The position numbers were made by a program, and so were the translations under genes. The notes under the pieces were generated by a model. That model made no database searches. It was not told the DNA's origin and was given only the letters and a program-made list of their open reading frames with translations. A stretch of 64,000 nucleotides of DNA from Rhodoblastus sp963703385 (GTDB lineage Bacteria > Pseudomonadota > Alphaproteobacteria > Rhizobiales > Beijerinckiaceae). Shown here piece by piece: positions 18,143 through 27,319 of the stretch. The DNA lies in contig OY969816.1 in assembly GCA_963703385.1 (NCBI GenBank), positions 682,001 to 746,000 on the forward strand, in the 5' to 3' direction. How positions within the stretch are numbered: the first letter of the stretch is position 1; the number at the start of each line of letters is the position of its first letter.

Positions 18143-18584
18143 CGGCGGTCATCAGCCCTATGCTGGGCGCGCCGGCCGATTTAAGCAACGCCATGATTTG
18201 AATGATTCGGCCATATTCCGTTTTTTTGTCCGCTCGCAATATGACCGGGGTGCGCGGGCGCCTCACCAGCACGGTTGCGGCCAGGCGAGACAAGGCCTGG
18301 TCGTCAACCCGGACATCCTCCCCCCGTCCTTTGTTCATCCGGACGTCGCCCAGGCGGTCAATTGTCACCGTCAACGGCAGATCGTTGCTCGGAAGTACTT
18401 CCGCGCCACCTTTAGGAAGCTTCACCAACACGCCATGCGCCATCAAAGGCGCAGTTATGACGAATATGGCCAGAACGACCAACAAGACATCGACGTAAGG
18501 CACGACGTTGATGTCAGAGATCATCTTGTATTTCGTCAAAGAGTGCGTCGCCGACAGCGACTGGGAATCCCGGTTGAACAGCAT
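18129..18584 (-). CDS. exbD: ExbD/TolR-like proton-channel protein
   Basis: About 151 residues. One membrane helix starts with the family signature ISDINVVPYVDVLLVVLAIF, whose Asp is the proton-carrying residue. It is followed by a periplasmic domain (KLPKGG.., LTVTIDRLGDVRMN, PVILRADKKTEYGRIIQIMALLKSAG). Start at 18584 lies five bases after the exbB stop; an ATG at 18614 inside exbB is possible. Confidence 0.85.
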   Translation of the reverse strand: MLFNRDSQSLSATHSLTKYKMISDINVVPYVDVLLVVLAIFVITAPLMAHGVLVKLPKGGAEVLPSNDLPLTVTIDRLGDVRMNKGRGEDVRVDDQALSRLAATVLVRRPRTPVILRADKKTEYGRIIQIMALLKSAGAPSIGLMTADARR

Positions 18585-18588
18585 GTCG

Positions 18589-19251
18589 CTATGCCCGCTG
18601 TATGACGCCGCCATCGATAAGTCGCGCCAGCAGCTCTTCGCCGATGAGATCGAGATTATCCGCGATGAGTCCGGCGCGCGCGAGAAACAGGTTGTGGGCG
18701 ATGGCCGCAGGAATGGCCACGGCGAGACCGATCCCGGTTGCGACCAGCGCCTGCGCGATGCCGGGCGCCACCTGAGCGAAAGCCGCCTGCTCATCCAGGC
18801 CGCCGAAGGCGCCAAAGGCTTCCATGACGCCCCATACGGTGCCGAACAGGCCGAGATAGGGACTTACGCTGCTGATGGTCGCAAGCAAAGGCAAACTCCG
18901 CCGCAGGCGCTCGATCTCGTTGGTCACCGCGGCCTTGACCGCGACGCGGGCGCTTTCGAACGATTTTGTCGGCGCGTCCTGGCCGCAATGCCGAAGGATC
19001 GTCTTGACGATCCGCGAGGCGCCATCGTCGCCGCCGTTGCCGGAGAAGGCGTGCAGCGAGGCGTCTCCGGGCTTAATGTCGTCGAGCCGGCGCCGGACCG
19101 TTTGATAGCCGCGCCGTTCATGACGCAAATCGATTGCCGTTCGCAGAATGACGGCCCATGACAGGACCGAGCAGGCGATCATCAGCCAAAGCAAAGCTGG
19201 AACGACCGCGCCTTGTCTGAAACCGATGGCCAGGACGTTCAAATCGTTCAC
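18589..19251 (-). CDS. exbB: ExbB/TolQ/MotA-like proton-channel protein
   Basis: 220 residues with three membrane helices: one N-terminal and two C-terminal, carrying the signature ISSVSPYLGLFGTVWGVMEAF and APGIAQALVATGIGLAVAIPA. GTG 19251 has GGGAGG six bases upstream and overlaps the stop of the RND pump gene by four bases (GTGA). The channel is therefore coupled to the pump at translation. Confidence 0.88.
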   Translation of the reverse strand: MNDLNVLAIGFRQGAVVPALLWLMIACSVLSWAVILRTAIDLRHERRGYQTVRRRLDDIKPGDASLHAFSGNGGDDGASRIVKTILRHCGQDAPTKSFESARVAVKAAVTNEIERLRRSLPLLATISSVSPYLGLFGTVWGVMEAFGAFGGLDEQAAFAQVAPGIAQALVATGIGLAVAIPAAIAHNLFLARAGLIADNLDLIGEELLARLIDGGVIQRA

Positions 19252-22200
19252 GACGCGCCTCCCAAAGTTTTTCTTCGCCTGTCTGACCAAAAATATAAGA
19301 GAGGCACGACGAACAGCACCAGAATTGCGGAAGAAATCATTCCACCGATCATCGGCGCGGCGACGCGTTTGGCGATCTCGGCGCCGATTCCATTGGCCAG
19401 CATGACGGGAACAAGGCTTATGATGACCGTGAAGACGGTCATCAATTTGGGACGCAGCCTCTTGACGGCGCCGTCGTAGATCGCCGCGCGGAATTGTTCC
19501 ACGCTGTTGAGCCTGCGATCGCGCTCGGCCGCCTCCACCGATAAATCGATATAGGTCAGCATGACGACGGCGGTCTGGGCCGATACGCCCACCAGAGCCA
19601 ACATGCCGATGACCACGGCCACGCTCATCTGGTACCCGAGCGCGTAAACCATCACCACGCTGCCGATCAGGGAGAAGGGCACGCTGGAAACCACGATGGC
19701 GACGCGACGCCAGGACGAATACAGCGAATAATACATCCCGATAATGATCAGAAGCACCAGCGGCGGGATATAACGATTGGCCTGCGACGCCCGATCCAGC
19801 CCCTCGACTTGGCCGCTCCATTCATAAAAGACCCCCGCGGGCAATTTGAGGGACTGATCCAAGGCCGTGGCGGCTCGCTGGCGGAATCCGGCTATGTCGC
19901 TGCTGGACGGATCGATATAGACATAATCCACATACATGCCGTTTTCGGTCTTGATTTCGGTCGGATGCTGCGTCCGCACGATCTTCACCACGTAACCGAG
20001 CGGAATGAAGCCGGCCGCCTTGCTGTAGACCACCGCGTCATGCAGCAATTGCTCGCGATTGCTTCTGGCTTCGGCGTCATATCGCACCGAGATCGGGTAA
20101 CGCTCCAGCCCCTCGACGCTCGTCGCCACGCGCGCCCCGCCGATCCCATAGCGCAGGGTGTCCTGGACGTCGCTCACCGAAAGGCCATAGCGCTGCAGGG
20201 CGTCGCGATCGATGACGACGTCAAAATATTCGCCGCGATTGGTGCGTTCGGCATAGACGTTTCTCGCGCCGGGCGCGGTTTTAACAATGCGCGCGATCTC
20301 CTCGGCGGCGGCGTCGATCGACTTGAAGTCGCGACCATAGACCTTGATTCCGAGCGCGGATTTCAAGCCCGTGCTCAACATGTCGATCCGGCCGCGGATC
20401 GGCATGGTCCAGGCGTTGACGACGCCGGGCGTCTTGACGGCTGCGTCCATCTCGTCGATCAGCTTTTCGCGCGTCAGCCCCGCGCGCCAGTCCCGCAAAG
20501 GCTTCAATTTCACGATGGTCTCGATCATCGAAAGCGGGGCCGGATCCGTCGCGGTGTCAGCCCGGCCGACCTTGCCGAAGACCCGCTCGACTTCCGGAAT
20601 CCTCTTGAGCGCCTTGTCCTGCGCGGCCATGATCCGCTCCATTTCCGTTATGGAAGCGGAGGGGAAAGTCGTCGGCATGTACATCAGATCCCCCTCGTAG
20701 ATGGGAGGAAGGAATTCCCCGCCCATATGCGAGAAGAGCGCCAAGGCCGCCGCGCCGGCCAAGCTGACGAGAAGGACGAACCGAACCGGGTAGCGAAAAC
20801 CCGCGTCGAGAATCCGGTGATAGACCTCGGCGAATGCGGAGGCGATCCGCGGCTCGCCTGCCGAACCGCGTCGCATGAAAAGCAGAAGAAGGATCGGCAA
20901 CAACAAAGCGATCAGCGCGAATTCGCTGGCGACCGCGAAGGTCTTGGCGAGAACGAGCGGCCGGAACAGGCGCCCCTCTTCACCCGACAGCAGCAAAACC
21001 GGGAGGAATGAGAGGGCGATCACCGCGGTGGAAATCAGCACAGGCTTGGTCACTTCCGCCAGACTGGCGAATATGGCCTTTGTCCTGTGTTCCGACCGTG
21101 AAGTCTGGCTCGCGGGCGGGAGCTGGAGGTGACGATACGCGTTCTCGACCAAAACGATCGCGGCGTCCACCATTGTGCCAACCGCGATGGCAATGCCGCT
21201 GAGCGCCATAATATTGATCGTCGTGCCGAAGGACTTGAGCAGAGCGGCGGTCGCCAGCAGCGCGATCGGCAGCGGAATGAGGATGATCAGCGCCGAGCGC
21301 AAGCTGCCGAGGAAGATCAGCACCACCAGAATGACAACGATCGCCTCTGCAATCAGACTTTTCTTCAGCCCGTGCAGACTCGCGTCGATGAATTCGCTCC
21401 GGTCATAAACCGGAACGATTTCCACGTCGGGAGGCAGCGACTTCTTGATCGTTTCGAGCTTCGCCTTGACGCCGGCGACAACCGCCGCCACATCGGCGCC
21501 CATCCGCGCGACAACCACGCCGCCAACGACCTGGCCTTCTCCGTCCAGATCGGTCGCGCCTCGGCGCGCCGCCATGCGGATGACAACCCTGCCGACGTCG
21601 CCGACCGTGACCGGGACCGCTTTGGCGTCCGTTTTCAGGACGATTTTCGCCAGATCGGCCTCGTTCTGGACATAGCCCAGACCCCTGATGAGGATTTCTT
21701 CCCCCGCCGTTTCGATCCAGCGCCCACCCTGTTCGGAATTATTGTTCCGGATGAGATTCACCACCTGGATCAGGGGGATGTCGAAGGCGCGCAGCTTGTT
21801 CGGATCGAGCTGAATCTGATATTCGCGAACGCTTCCGCCGACGGCGGCGACCTCGGAAACGCCGGGAACCGACTGGAGCGCATAACGTATGTACCAGTCC
21901 TGCAGCGATCGCAGCTTTTCGAGCGTTTCCGTCTTGGAGCGGAGAGCATATTCGTAGACCCAGCCGACGCCTGTCGCGTCGGGCCCCAGGCCGACGCTCA
22001 GCGCCGGATCGGCCGGCAGACTGGACCTGATCTGGTCGAGATATTCCAGCGCCCGGCTCCGTGCCCAGTATGGGTCCACGCTGTCGTCGAGCAACACGTA
22101 AATCATCGCGAAGCCGAAGCCGGTATAGCTTCTGACGCTCCGTACGTGGGCGACGTGCTGCATCGTCGTCGTGATCGGATAAGTGACCTGATCCTCAATG

Positions 22201-22391
22201 ACCTGAGGATCCTGACCGCTCCATTGCGCATAGACGATGACCTGACGATCGGAGACGTCCGGTATGGCGTCCAACGGCATGGCGCCGATCGCCCAAATGC
22301 CGACGATAGCCATCGCCGCGCAGAGCAAAAGCACGGCTGTAACCGCTTTGGGTCGAAACAGATGGCAAATCAGCGCTCTCAAATGCGTCAC
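19248..22391 (-). CDS. cusA: CusA/CzcA-type heavy-metal RND efflux pump
   Basis: Inner-membrane proton-driven trimeric pump, 1047 residues, 12 membrane helices. Family marks: IPDVSDRQVIVYAQWSGQDP near the N-terminus, VGTMVDAAIVLVENAYRHL in the central helices with the proton-relay acid, and two large periplasmic loops. With a CusF-like protein downstream it most likely exports Cu(I)/Ag(I), matching the copper-dependent proteins upstream. I could not confirm the methionine relay by eye. Confidence 0.9.
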   Translation of the reverse strand: MTHLRALICHLFRPKAVTAVLLLCAAMAIVGIWAIGAMPLDAIPDVSDRQVIVYAQWSGQDPQVIEDQVTYPITTTMQHVAHVRSVRSYTGFGFAMIYVLLDDSVDPYWARSRALEYLDQIRSSLPADPALSVGLGPDATGVGWVYEYALRSKTETLEKLRSLQDWYIRYALQSVPGVSEVAAVGGSVREYQIQLDPNKLRAFDIPLIQVVNLIRNNNSEQGGRWIETAGEEILIRGLGYVQNEADLAKIVLKTDAKAVPVTVGDVGRVVIRMAARRGATDLDGEGQVVGGVVVARMGADVAAVVAGVKAKLETIKKSLPPDVEIVPVYDRSEFIDASLHGLKKSLIAEAIVVILVVLIFLGSLRSALIILIPLPIALLATAALLKSFGTTINIMALSGIAIAVGTMVDAAIVLVENAYRHLQLPPASQTSRSEHRTKAIFASLAEVTKPVLISTAVIALSFLPVLLLSGEEGRLFRPLVLAKTFAVASEFALIALLLPILLLLFMRRGSAGEPRIASAFAEVYHRILDAGFRYPVRFVLLVSLAGAAALALFSHMGGEFLPPIYEGDLMYMPTTFPSASITEMERIMAAQDKALKRIPEVERVFGKVGRADTATDPAPLSMIETIVKLKPLRDWRAGLTREKLIDEMDAAVKTPGVVNAWTMPIRGRIDMLSTGLKSALGIKVYGRDFKSIDAAAEEIARIVKTAPGARNVYAERTNRGEYFDVVIDRDALQRYGLSVSDVQDTLRYGIGGARVATSVEGLERYPISVRYDAEARSNREQLLHDAVVYSKAAGFIPLGYVVKIVRTQHPTEIKTENGMYVDYVYIDPSSSDIAGFRQRAATALDQSLKLPAGVFYEWSGQVEGLDRASQANRYIPPLVLLIIIGMYYSLYSSWRRVAIVVSSVPFSLIGSVVMVYALGYQMSVAVVIGMLALVGVSAQTAVVMLTYIDLSVEAAERDRRLNSVEQFRAAIYDGAVKRLRPKLMTVFTVIISLVPVMLANGIGAEIAKRVAAPMIGGMISSAILVLFVVPLLYFWSDRRRKTLGGAS

Positions 22392-22397
22392 TCGTCC

Positions 22398-22447
22398 TAG
22401 AGCATATTCCCGAAAAGTGGCTCCACTTTTCGGACAAGAATATGCGT
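22398..22447. repeat. Rhizobiales-type palindromic repeat
   Basis: Outer arms GCATATTC / GAATATGC, inner arms CGAAAAGTGG / CCACTTTTCG. The same family occurs at 24247-24290. It lies between cusF and cusA. Confidence 0.8.
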
Positions 22448-22458
22448 TAAAACAAATA

Positions 22459-22504
22459 GCTAGACCTCATTCGGCAAACCGTAGTTCGCCGAATGAGGTC
22501 TAGC
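22459..22504. repeat. 17-bp perfect inverted repeat overlapping the cusF stop
   Basis: Arms 22459-22475 (GCTAGACCTCATTCGGC) and 22488-22504 with a 12-base loop. It includes the cusF stop codon and could form a strong RNA hairpin between cusF and cusA, possibly attenuating the downstream pump gene. No T-run follows. Confidence 0.75.
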
Positions 22505-22877
22505 GCGTCTCGTTGTGTTCTTTGACATCGACGATGTCGTAGCGATTATCGTCGACTTCCTTGATCGCGAAATCGACTGCCTCGTGCGGGCGCAGCTTCG
22601 AAACGAGCGCCTTGTCGGCGACATGGAACGTCATGGTCATCGAGGGCCAGTCGAGTTCCTTGACGGGGTCATGAGTGATGTTCGCCAATCCGTTCTGTTC
22701 GCTGACCTCGTTGACCCGACCGTGCAGCCAATAGACGGTCTGCGACGGCGGCGCGTCTTTTGCGGTCCAACCATGCATTTCCATGTCGTGGGCGCCGGCC
22801 CTTCCCGCGCTGAACGGGCCAGGGGCCAGCGCGAACGCGACAGCGACAATGACCGGCTTTACCGAGTTCCAGTTCAT
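22500..22877 (-). CDS. cusF: CusF-like periplasmic Cu(I)/Ag(I) chaperone
   Basis: 125 residues with signal peptide. The metal site of CusF is conserved: His in ITHDP, then Trp and two Met in DWPSMTMTF, equivalent to His36, Trp44, Met47 and Met49 of the E. coli protein. It hands copper to the CusBA pump. The N-terminal mature part adds HDMEMHG, a further possible metal ligand cluster. Confidence 0.9.
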   Translation of the reverse strand: MNWNSVKPVIVAVAFALAPGPFSAGRAGAHDMEMHGWTAKDAPPSQTVYWLHGRVNEVSEQNGLANITHDPVKELDWPSMTMTFHVADKALVSKLRPHEAVDFAIKEVDDNRYDIVDVKEHNETR

Positions 22878-22893
22878 TTTTCCCTCCTCGTTG

Positions 22894-24174
22894 TTATGGC
22901 TTTGCTTGCCCCGCCGTCGGGTCTTTCAGCGCGATTTCGGCATTGAGGAAGAACAACGCGCCGCCGGTCGCGATCTCTTCGCCTTCCTTCAGCCCACGGA
23001 TGACGGGCGCCAGGTCGCCTTGCGGTTCGCCGAGCTTCACCTTCCGCTTCTGGAAATGGAGCGGATCGATTTTCACGAACACCCAGCTTTCGCCGCCGCT
23101 TTCCACGACGGAGTCCCGCGGAGCCGCGAGCGCGAGCCTGTCGCTCGGAAGGTCCAGCCGAACGTCGGCGTACATTCCGGGCTTCAAGGCAAGATCGCGG
23201 TTGTCCAGCGCTATGCGGACAAGGCCGTATCGCGCGCCGTCCTTGAGGACCGGATAGACGTAGGACACCTTCGCGCTCAAGGTTTTGCCGTTCCAACCCT
23301 GGGGCTCGACGATACAGGGAGCGCCTGGCTTGATGCGGTTCAAGTCTTCACTGAAGACCTGCGCGTCGGCGTAAACGAATGAGATGTCCGCGATCCGCGC
23401 CACTGGCGTGCCATATGTGGTGAACATGCCGGTCTTCACGCCGGCATTGACCAGCGAGTCTTGCTCCACGAACCTTTTGACGATGATTCCGGTGACTGGC
23501 GCGCGAACGACGAAGCGATCCGTCGCCTTGCCGGCTTTGACGACCTGATCGACCGTTTCCTCCGGAATCCCTCGCCAGAGCATGGTGGTTTTGCTCTGCG
23601 CGATCACATGCGTCGTGTCGGTGCTGACGGCCGCAATGCGATCCGAATTCGAAACGAGGGTGAGATAGTCGCTGAGATATTGATAGATTTCGGGGCTTTG
23701 CAGTTCAAAAAGCGGCTGCCCTTTGGTGACGAGGTAACCTTCGTGAATGGGATAGTAATAGGCGGAGATGCGCGCATTGACGCGGACGTTCACATCCTGA
23801 ACGCCCCTTTCGTCATAGGCGATCGTCGCAAGCGTGCGAATCGAGCCGCTCAGGCCGCGCTTCGAAACCTTGACCGTCTGGATCGAAAGATTCGACGCCT
23901 CGCTTTGCGTCATGGACGCCACGGAGGGATCCGTCTCGTAGACGGGAACTAGCTCCATATCCATGAACGGCGATTTTCCTCCATGGTCGAAATGGGACCC
24001 GGGAACCATGGGATCCGTCCAGAACAGCGGCTGACGATCCTTGCCGCCACTGGCGTCGGTCGCCGGGCTTGCCTGGGCGACCGCGAGCGGCCCGCCGGCG
24101 ATCAGAACGGCCGCGATGGCGGCCGCCCACCCTGTTCGCCTATGCCTCTTCGCCCGATCCGTTTGCGTTCCCAT
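22894..24174 (-). CDS. cusB: CusB-type periplasmic adaptor of the RND pump
   Basis: Membrane-fusion protein linking pump and outer-membrane channel, about 426 residues. The mature N-terminus carries a heavy-metal-binding segment (FWTDPMVPGSHFDHGGKSPFM, MDMELVPVY) found in CusB. The barrel-sandwich and alpha-hairpin domains follow (YYPIHEGYLVTKGQPLFELQSPE). Start 24174 chosen for GCGGGG upstream and a proper signal peptide. No outer-membrane CusC homologue is in the window. Confidence 0.88.
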   Translation of the reverse strand: MGTQTDRAKRHRRTGWAAAIAAVLIAGGPLAVAQASPATDASGGKDRQPLFWTDPMVPGSHFDHGGKSPFMDMELVPVYETDPSVASMTQSEASNLSIQTVKVSKRGLSGSIRTLATIAYDERGVQDVNVRVNARISAYYYPIHEGYLVTKGQPLFELQSPEIYQYLSDYLTLVSNSDRIAAVSTDTTHVIAQSKTTMLWRGIPEETVDQVVKAGKATDRFVVRAPVTGIIVKRFVEQDSLVNAGVKTGMFTTYGTPVARIADISFVYADAQVFSEDLNRIKPGAPCIVEPQGWNGKTLSAKVSYVYPVLKDGARYGLVRIALDNRDLALKPGMYADVRLDLPSDRLALAAPRDSVVESGGESWVFVKIDPLHFQKRKVKLGEPQGDLAPVIRGLKEGEEIATGGALFFLNAEIALKDPTAGQAKP

Positions 24175-24191
24175 CGGCCCCGCGCTCACTA

Positions 24192-24290
24192 GAGCGCGTT
24201 CGCAAATCAAAGACTCGAACGCGCTCGGCTATGTCATTGTTTTACCGCATATTCTGATCCGAAAAGTCTATCAACTTTTCGGGAATATGC
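24192..24290. repeat. pair of palindromic repeats
   Basis: First palindrome has arms GAGCGCGTTCG / CGAACGCGCTC (24192-24226). The second is a diverged copy of the gcatattc..cgaaaagt repeat (24247-24290). They separate the two adaptor genes. Confidence 0.75.
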
Positions 24291-24291
24291 T

Positions 24292-25752
24292 CTAATTCCA
24301 AGCCCCAAAGCCCGGCAGTCGCGCATCGGGATCCAGTTCGGCCCTTGGCGCCGCGACCACTTGGTCCCCCTCGCTCAATCCATCGACGACAAGGATGAGA
24401 GTCCCGCTGGACGAACCAAGGGCGACGTCAACCGCCTCGAACCCGTTCGCCCCCCGTCTGATCACGGTTGGACGCCCCTCAACGTAAAGCAACGCGGTCC
24501 GCGGGATCCAAAGCCCGTCGCGCGCAATCTGCTTGGCGAAGGAGAGCAGGCTGCCGGGCGCAATTGCGCCATCCTGGTTAGGCAGCAACACATGGAAGTC
24601 CGCCTTGCGCGTCGCGGGAGCGGCGTTGTCGTGCTTATGCACGACCAGGCCTTGCATCGGCTTCGCGTCCCTGCCTTCTCCCACAGTTACGGACAGGGTG
24701 TCGCCGAGTTTGAACGAACCGTCATCCTCGGGATTGACGAAGTTCATCCCCCAGACGGTGTCGAGCTTCGCCATTTGCATGATCCGCTCGCCAGGGATGA
24801 CGAAATTTTCTTCCGACTTGTCGCCGGCGACGACCACCGCGCCGGCGTTCTTGTCTGTCGTGAGCACGTAACTGTCCTGATCGGCGCGGAAGACATAGTC
24901 GTCATTGATCTTCCCGGTTTTGAGCAGGGAATCGATATCGGCGTCGGAAAAACCCCACCACTTCAGGTTGGAGCGCGATTGATCCAGGTATTTCTGGATC
25001 GACGAGAACGAAGAATAATAGGTCAGTGACGCCTGATTGCCTTCGTCCTTGCTGAAATCAGCGAGAAACATGTGCTGGGCGTTCACCCGTTCCGGACTGA
25101 AAATGGAGATCAACGGGTCGCCAGCCTTGACCTCCATTCCGGGAAACACATAAATCGCCTGAACCACGCCGCTTTGGGTAATCACGGCGTCGTGCAACGT
25201 GTCTTCGTTGATTTCGACGACGCCATAGCCGCGAACTGTCGAGTCCAGCTGCTGCTTTTTCACGATCCACAGCGGCCCGCGAAAGGAAACATCGAGGCCG
25301 ACCGGTTTTTTCAAGGCGTTTCGCGTCTCCGAACTGTTGGCGCGCGCGGCGGCCAGGACGCCTTCAACGCCGAACCTTTCATTCGCCTGCTCTTCGGAAA
25401 TGCTGGGCGCAAGGCCCGGTCCCGTCACATTGGGCGTGAAGCCTTGTCTGGGGGAATCATTGCCGGGCGAAGCGCCGGAAGCCGGAGCCGCGACCGGTTG
25501 AGCGGATGCGCCGCGTTCGCTCTTCGCGGCGGGCGGTTGTTGCATCATCATCATGCCGTGCGGCCCGCCCGACATGTCGTGGCCGGAAGGCGCCATGGGC
25601 GCCTGGCCGCTCGCGCCCGAGACGCTTTGGGCGTGCGCCGCAAGCGGAGCGCAGATCAGCAGGGAGAGAAAAGCCTGCCGGGGCGTGCGTCCGCCCCGGC
25701 AGGAGGCGCGATGACGTCCCGTGGGGAGGGAAAATGATCGATCATCGCGCAT
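24292..25752 (-). CDS. second RND-type periplasmic adaptor (HlyD/CusB family)
   Basis: About 486 residues. A signal-like segment (FLSLLICAPLAAHAQS) is followed by a Met/His-rich stretch (GHDMSGGPHGMMMMQQ) that could bind copper, then the lipoyl/barrel-sandwich domain (GVVQAIYVFPGMEVKAGDPLI) and a C-terminal domain. It is clearly related to but diverged from cusB, which follows it. The start at 25752 lacks a good ribosome site, so the N-terminus is uncertain. Two adaptors in one operon may form a hetero-adaptor. Confidence 0.8.
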   Translation of the reverse strand: MRDDRSFSLPTGRHRASCRGGRTPRQAFLSLLICAPLAAHAQSVSGASGQAPMAPSGHDMSGGPHGMMMMQQPPAAKSERGASAQPVAAPASGASPGNDSPRQGFTPNVTGPGLAPSISEEQANERFGVEGVLAAARANSSETRNALKKPVGLDVSFRGPLWIVKKQQLDSTVRGYGVVEINEDTLHDAVITQSGVVQAIYVFPGMEVKAGDPLISIFSPERVNAQHMFLADFSKDEGNQASLTYYSSFSSIQKYLDQSRSNLKWWGFSDADIDSLLKTGKINDDYVFRADQDSYVLTTDKNAGAVVVAGDKSEENFVIPGERIMQMAKLDTVWGMNFVNPEDDGSFKLGDTLSVTVGEGRDAKPMQGLVVHKHDNAAPATRKADFHVLLPNQDGAIAPGSLLSFAKQIARDGLWIPRTALLYVEGRPTVIRRGANGFEAVDVALGSSSGTLILVVDGLSEGDQVVAAPRAELDPDARLPGFGAWN

Positions 25753-25787
25753 CTTGGTCAACACCGAACTTTGGTCGCCGTGGCGGA

Positions 25788-27272
25788 TCAGACGTTGGTG
25801 CTGCGGGAGGCTTTCATGCCTTCCCAGTCTTTCGGAACCAGGGAGTGGTCGTGATGGCCGCCGGGGTCCGGATAGCGCATGACGATTTCGTCGGTTTCCA
25901 CATCGAGCACGACGATGCCTGATTCGCCGCCTTGATTGCCGCTGTAGACGGCGGTCATATACTTGCCGTCGATCGTGGGTTCGCAGGTGTGCGGATCGGG
26001 GCCGATGTCGATCTTCTGCAGGATTTGCCAGGTCTCGGTGGACACTTTGGCGATATAACCGCGAAGCGGCGGACGCGCCCAGGCGGTGAAATAGACGTAT
26101 TTCGAATTCGGCAGATTGCCCATGTGCAAGGGCAGATGGGTTTTGCCATACCCTTGGATGATGGTCTTCTTTCTCCATTTCAATGGATCGGAATCGCCGG
26201 ACTCGACGACGGTGTTGCTGTTCTCGAGCACGTTGTTGCACGAGACGTAATGCCGGCCGTCGGTCACGAAGCCGGCCTCATGCAGCGGCGTGGGAACGGT
26301 CGGGATCGAATAGACCCACGTGTAGCCCTGCTGCCGCACCAGCTTGTAATGATCGGGCGAGCCCGATCCCATCCCCATCACGGTCAAAGGCGTCCACGTT
26401 TTGGTGTCGATGATCGGCGTGGCGCCCAGTCGGCGCAGAAGCACGGTGCCGAGCGGCAATTCGGGATGCCAGGTGAAGGCGTCGACGAACACCGCCGTCG
26501 GATCGGCTGGCATCAATTCTTCGCCAAGCATCGCCTCATGCGTGGTCTTGCAGCCCTTGCGGTTCAGGAGATCGAATTTGCCGGACGGCCCGGGAAACAT
26601 CCGGCTGATGATCAACTGCTTGTTGACCGGGTCATAGTCGAACTTCATCGCGGCGACGAATTTCGGATTGTCGTCGACCGTGCAGATCATGATCATGTCC
26701 TTCTGGCCGTCCGCGAAGGAAACGTATTTGTTCGCGTTCGGACCGACGCCGATGGACGTGTGAACCCCCAAGGCGAGACCGGTGGTCGCGGCGATGTCGT
26801 TCACCATGGAAATACGGTTTTGCGGTCCGCTGCCGTCGAAGCGCATCTTCCACATCCCGAACGTGCCGCGATTGCGCCACTCCGGCGACATTTCATTAAC
26901 GTAAGGGGATTCCGGCGGCTGCATCGTGACGTAGAAATCGAATCCCTTCGCCGCATTCTCGGACGGCATCGACGCAAGGTGATGCGGGATCGGCATGTCG
27001 ATGTTCAGAAGGCCGAAGGGAAACCACGCGAGGGTTTCACATTTCGCCATGTCGAGAACGTTGACGTTGCCGCTGAACTTTCCAGGAAGGCAAAGGACGT
27101 TTCCTGCGAATTTGTCGAGAAATTCGCCGCCCTTGAAGTTTGGAACGGCGAGCGCCGCCGCTTCCGCCGCGGGAAGATCGCTGAGATTGACCATAGCGCC
27201 AAAACCGCAACTGACGCCGCCGCCTGCGACGGCCTTCAGAATATTGCGGCGAGAGAGAGAGAGCTTAGACAT
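25788..27272 (-). CDS. probable thiocyanate dehydrogenase (Tat-exported copper beta-propeller)
   Basis: 494 residues. The Tat signal LSLSRRNILKAVAGG ends at a Gly/Ala-rich cleavage region. The rest is a propeller with isolated histidines in conserved turns: PHH (97-98), GVHTS (171), THEAM (245-246), VDAF (Asp264), LHEAG (331), LHMGN (383), DPHTCEP (428), GGHHDH (473-476), and Lys65. From memory, T. paradoxus thiocyanate dehydrogenase binds three copper ions through six His plus Asp, Glu and Lys; the spacing of the last four His, Asp and Lys here matches closely. It would oxidise SCN- to cyanate and sulfur. The adjacent cyanase, CopCD, Sox and FCSD support this. Nitrous-oxide-reductase-like propellers are the nearest alternative. 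Confidence 0.75.
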   Translation of the reverse strand: MSKLSLSRRNILKAVAGGGVSCGFGAMVNLSDLPAAEAAALAVPNFKGGEFLDKFAGNVLCLPGKFSGNVNVLDMAKCETLAWFPFGLLNIDMPIPHHLASMPSENAAKGFDFYVTMQPPESPYVNEMSPEWRNRGTFGMWKMRFDGSGPQNRISMVNDIAATTGLALGVHTSIGVGPNANKYVSFADGQKDMIMICTVDDNPKFVAAMKFDYDPVNKQLIISRMFPGPSGKFDLLNRKGCKTTHEAMLGEELMPADPTAVFVDAFTWHPELPLGTVLLRRLGATPIIDTKTWTPLTVMGMGSGSPDHYKLVRQQGYTWVYSIPTVPTPLHEAGFVTDGRHYVSCNNVLENSNTVVESGDSDPLKWRKKTIIQGYGKTHLPLHMGNLPNSKYVYFTAWARPPLRGYIAKVSTETWQILQKIDIGPDPHTCEPTIDGKYMTAVYSGNQGGESGIVVLDVETDEIVMRYPDPGGHHDHSLVPKDWEGMKASRSTNV

Positions 27273-27319
27273 GCTGTCCTCGTAATTGGAAAGAGCTGAT
27301 CGGGTTTCCGCAACAATCG

